From: Bolinopsis microptera
Taxonomy: Eukaryota; Ctenophora; Tentaculata; Lobata; Bolinopsidae
NCBI RefSeq assembly: GCF_026151205.1
Contig: NC_087082.1
Coordinates: 19,864,494-19,928,493 of the forward strand
Length of the DNA stretch: 64,000 nucleotides
Reading direction: 5' to 3'
The notes beneath the pieces were generated by a model that saw nothing but the letters and a program-made list of their open reading frames with translations, ran no database searches and was not told the origin of the DNA. The translations under genes and the position numbers were made by a program. Below, piece by piece: positions 61,601-64,000 of the stretch. Positions within the stretch are counted from its first letter, which is position 1. Every line of letters starts with the position of its first letter.

Positions 61601-63946
61601 TACATTGTTGGTTGCCGGGTCTGTGAGTACAAGTTTTAGGGTCACTATATTATCACAATGGCGTCAAAGGGGACGATTCTGCAAGTTCAACTTTTGGATC
61701 GACCCGTTATACCCAAAGGATTAGTTTTACCAAAAGACCATGGTTAGACTGCACAAAAAAACAACGTATATGGAAGGAGTGTACGTTCTATTCTTAGTTC
61801 GCTTGAAAAAAATGCACAACAAGCGCAGCCCTTGTCTGTCCCATTGCGACCAATTTTACTATGACTCATGTAAGATTGATAATCATACGGAGGACAGGGG
61901 ATTTATTACAAATTGTTCACAATAGAGAATAAGACATCCGGCCTGACCTTTTTTAAATAAAAAAATAAGAAAAGTGGACGTGTTAATTCAAAATAACATA
62001 TATTTCCACTTGCAAACAACACCACGATAGAAGTGTCGATTATGACAAAGTTTGCAATTTTGGTAGACCGATTTTGGTGCGATAGCCGATGGAAAGATAC
62101 ATGTATTAAAACAAACTTTTATGGCATTTATCTTCAAAACGCTTCATTGGCCGGAGCCAGGAAATGTGGACGGGAAAAAAAGCGTAGAATGTGCTTGATA
62201 CACCGATGAGTGCAATGAGGACTGTAGAAACAACAATTATTTCAAAAAAACTCTCTCTAAGGTTTTTCAGTTGGGTCCGTTGGTTGTGCAAGCAGTTATC
62301 CTAAACTCTGTCAACTTTTTTTAAAGAATTTTTAAGGACACTGGCAAACCAGGACAATTTTACGTCTGCATTGAACAATCAAGCTCTAACAACTGTCCTT
62401 CCATGTAGGGGATCTAATAAACGGGACTGTTACTGTTAACCATTGCTAATTTTAGGAACTCCAGTCATCTTTGCGGGGAAATCATAACTGTTAAAGAAAG
62501 ATATAATTGGTATCTTTCCAGAGATGGGTGGTGCCTTTCTTGGGACAGGTGTTCAGGTTTACTCATTCGGTGGGTCAAAATATTCCCTCCTTACAATGGA
62601 CAGTTCTCAAGGCATATTTAGGGGCTATCGGATATCATCAAACAAAGTCCAAAAAATTGACATCCAAACATGCAGCTGCAAAAAAATTTGTCATTTTCAT
62701 TTCATGCAATAATTTTCAAATTGGGCATTCATTTGTATCTAAGCCTATATACCCCTTAATGGGTTTTCCGATATGAGGACATCCTTTGTCAATGGCATGG
62801 GGAACATGAATAAATCCTAAACAATACAAATATTTCTCAGCATTTGTGACCAAAGACATGCACATTAACAAAATAAGCCAAGTTATTATCGGAAGACTCG
62901 TTTGACTCTTGGCAGTGTACACTTGGGCAAAAATCGATAGTTTGACTTTAAGGGCCATGTTTTCAAACCAATTTGGGAGGGCATAGGGAGACGCAAAGTT
63001 CACTTTTAAGGGCAATGATGGCGGGGTTTGTCTTTCAAATACTTTTGGTATTCAGGAGACGAACCCACAAAAAAGTTTATGTATGGTCAAAAATCTAATC
63101 CATGAATTTTGTGTGTTTTCACCATCATATTTATCCTGCTAAGTAAGGTTTTGCTCATTACAAACAGAGCTCAAAAACGACGAAAATAGATGTGCCAATA
63201 AACGAACGCCCAAAATAGACCAACTCAAGAGATAAAGCGGGAATCCATCTTCAAAAACTAGCCCTCATAAATTGCGGGACAGATTTTCTTTTGTTGGGTC
63301 CCTTTATATCGGTTTTTTTTGTGTTAAGTTTGCATTTCTTTTTGGAATTACATGGATGCTACAAGCCTTGTATCCAAATATCTCGATCGTGATTCTACCA
63401 ATAAATTCTTGTTCTAATCAATTCTATATCTGATCCTGATTCCATAAATCGTGGACAAATCAAGTTGATTGTAAAGAAAATTTAGATTATTGGGTTTTCT
63501 CTATTTTACCTGGTCTTATATAAGGGGACGACTGGTTTCTATCCGATAAAAAAATTCGCTTAGACAGTAGAACTCGAGAAAGAAAAGAGATGGTAGGGAA
63601 AAGAAAAGTCGCCATGACTTTCCCGGCAATCGCTTTCAATGCAAAATGATCCTGTTCCAGGAACAAGATGAAGAAATCAGGAACTTGTAAATAATAACAA
63701 AAAAATAAAAACTGTCAAACATGGAAGGATTCATACTTTTTTTGCACAAAAAATGTGATGATACTATGGGGACTTGGATTCTGCTTCAAAAATCAGTTTT
63801 TCCACAAAAAAGAATTTTCCGCCACATTCAAATAAAACAGAAACTGGAATATTCTGAAATTATCTAAGAGAAAAGTTTTCGCGAGGCCAATTCAGGTATT
63901 ACGCAAACGATATTGACAACCCTTTCCTGAGAATGCGAACATCTAA
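58642..63946 (+). pseudogene. Damaged inverted copy of the LDLa/SRCR GPCR gene
   Basis: Three blocks correspond to the exons of the 9.36-13.98 kb gene: 58642-58791, 59292-59588 and 59877-63946, each with recognisable acceptor and, for the first, donor. The introns between them also align. Many blocks of 15-40 bases match the left copy exactly, but single-base gains, homopolymer growth and substitutions break the frame dozens of times. Lengths are 150 versus 134, 297 versus 245 and 4070 versus 3544 bp for exons, and 500 versus 458 and 288 versus 246 bp for introns. Uniform inflation across exons and introns suggests unpolished sequence over a second, inverted gene copy rather than a decayed pseudogene. 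Seven-helix and LDLa segments can be picked out in pieces (for example around 62540-62700 for TM3-TM4). Confidence 0.8.
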
Positions 63947-64000
63947 AAACGAGGGCTTTTTAATTTTAAAAAAATAGGAAAAAGATAAAATAAGGGGAAA

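Overview
The window reads as nuclear DNA from an AT-rich, transposon-dense invertebrate animal; the sequence alone does not fix the phylum. Metazoan signs are spliced genes with GT-AG introns, phase-1 LDL-receptor class A (LDLa) modules, an SRCR-like domain joined to a rhodopsin-like seven-helix receptor, Penelope-like elements with GIY-YIG nucleases, RTE- and CR1/Jockey-like non-LTR retrotransposons, and an LTR element with a baculovirus-F-like envelope gene. No bacterial operon, tRNA or rRNA gene was seen.

Layout. 1-2.9 kb: a degenerate minisatellite and a 1.2 kb tandem duplication. 3-7.6 kb: retroelement relics, a 0.94 kb foldback and a minisatellite. 7.9-8.3 kb: one possible Ig-like exon. 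9.36-13.98 kb, minus strand: the best host gene, three exons encoding SRCR-like, LDLa and 7TM domains. 14.2-18.4 kb: a miniature inverted-repeat element, a striking multi-hairpin segment, and a CR1/Jockey-like retrotransposon carrying another miniature element. 18.4-24 kb: long tandem repeats carrying a Penelope-like terminus. 26.15-26.72 kb: signal-peptide and LDLa exons on the plus strand. 27-29.1 kb: GC-hairpin tandem repeats and microsatellites. 29.44-36.72 kb: a complete LTR-bounded element on the minus strand with PBS, PPT, env and an unknown RGR-repeat gene, but without gag and most of pol. 36.96-38.03 kb: a Penelope-like fragment. 38-46.3 kb: a satellite with a recurrent GTGACGAAATTTAC motif, split by a 5.58 kb terminal-inverted-repeat (TIR) transposon holding a seven-exon ankyrin-repeat gene. 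46.3-48.8 kb: a second Penelope-like element. 49.18-52.72 kb: a full-length RTE-like retrotransposon with 13-bp target duplications. 54.1-54.5 kb: another foldback. 54.64-54.76 kb: a second LDLa exon. 58.4-64 kb: an inverted, error-laden copy of the 9.3-14.2 kb receptor locus.

The plus-strand signal-peptide exon, the two phase-1 LDLa exons and the damaged right-hand receptor copy are collinear. They may be one large receptor gene whose intron is packed with about 28 kb of mobile DNA. The right-hand copy is 9-21% longer than the left in exons and introns alike, which looks more like unpolished long-read sequence than ordinary pseudogene decay. Both window ends should be treated as low-quality.

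The two most promising undescribed items are the TIR element with its intact ankyrin-repeat gene (no recognised transposase, consistent splice phases, TATAA target duplication) and the young env-bearing LTR element with a repeat-rich gene between env and its 3' LTR.
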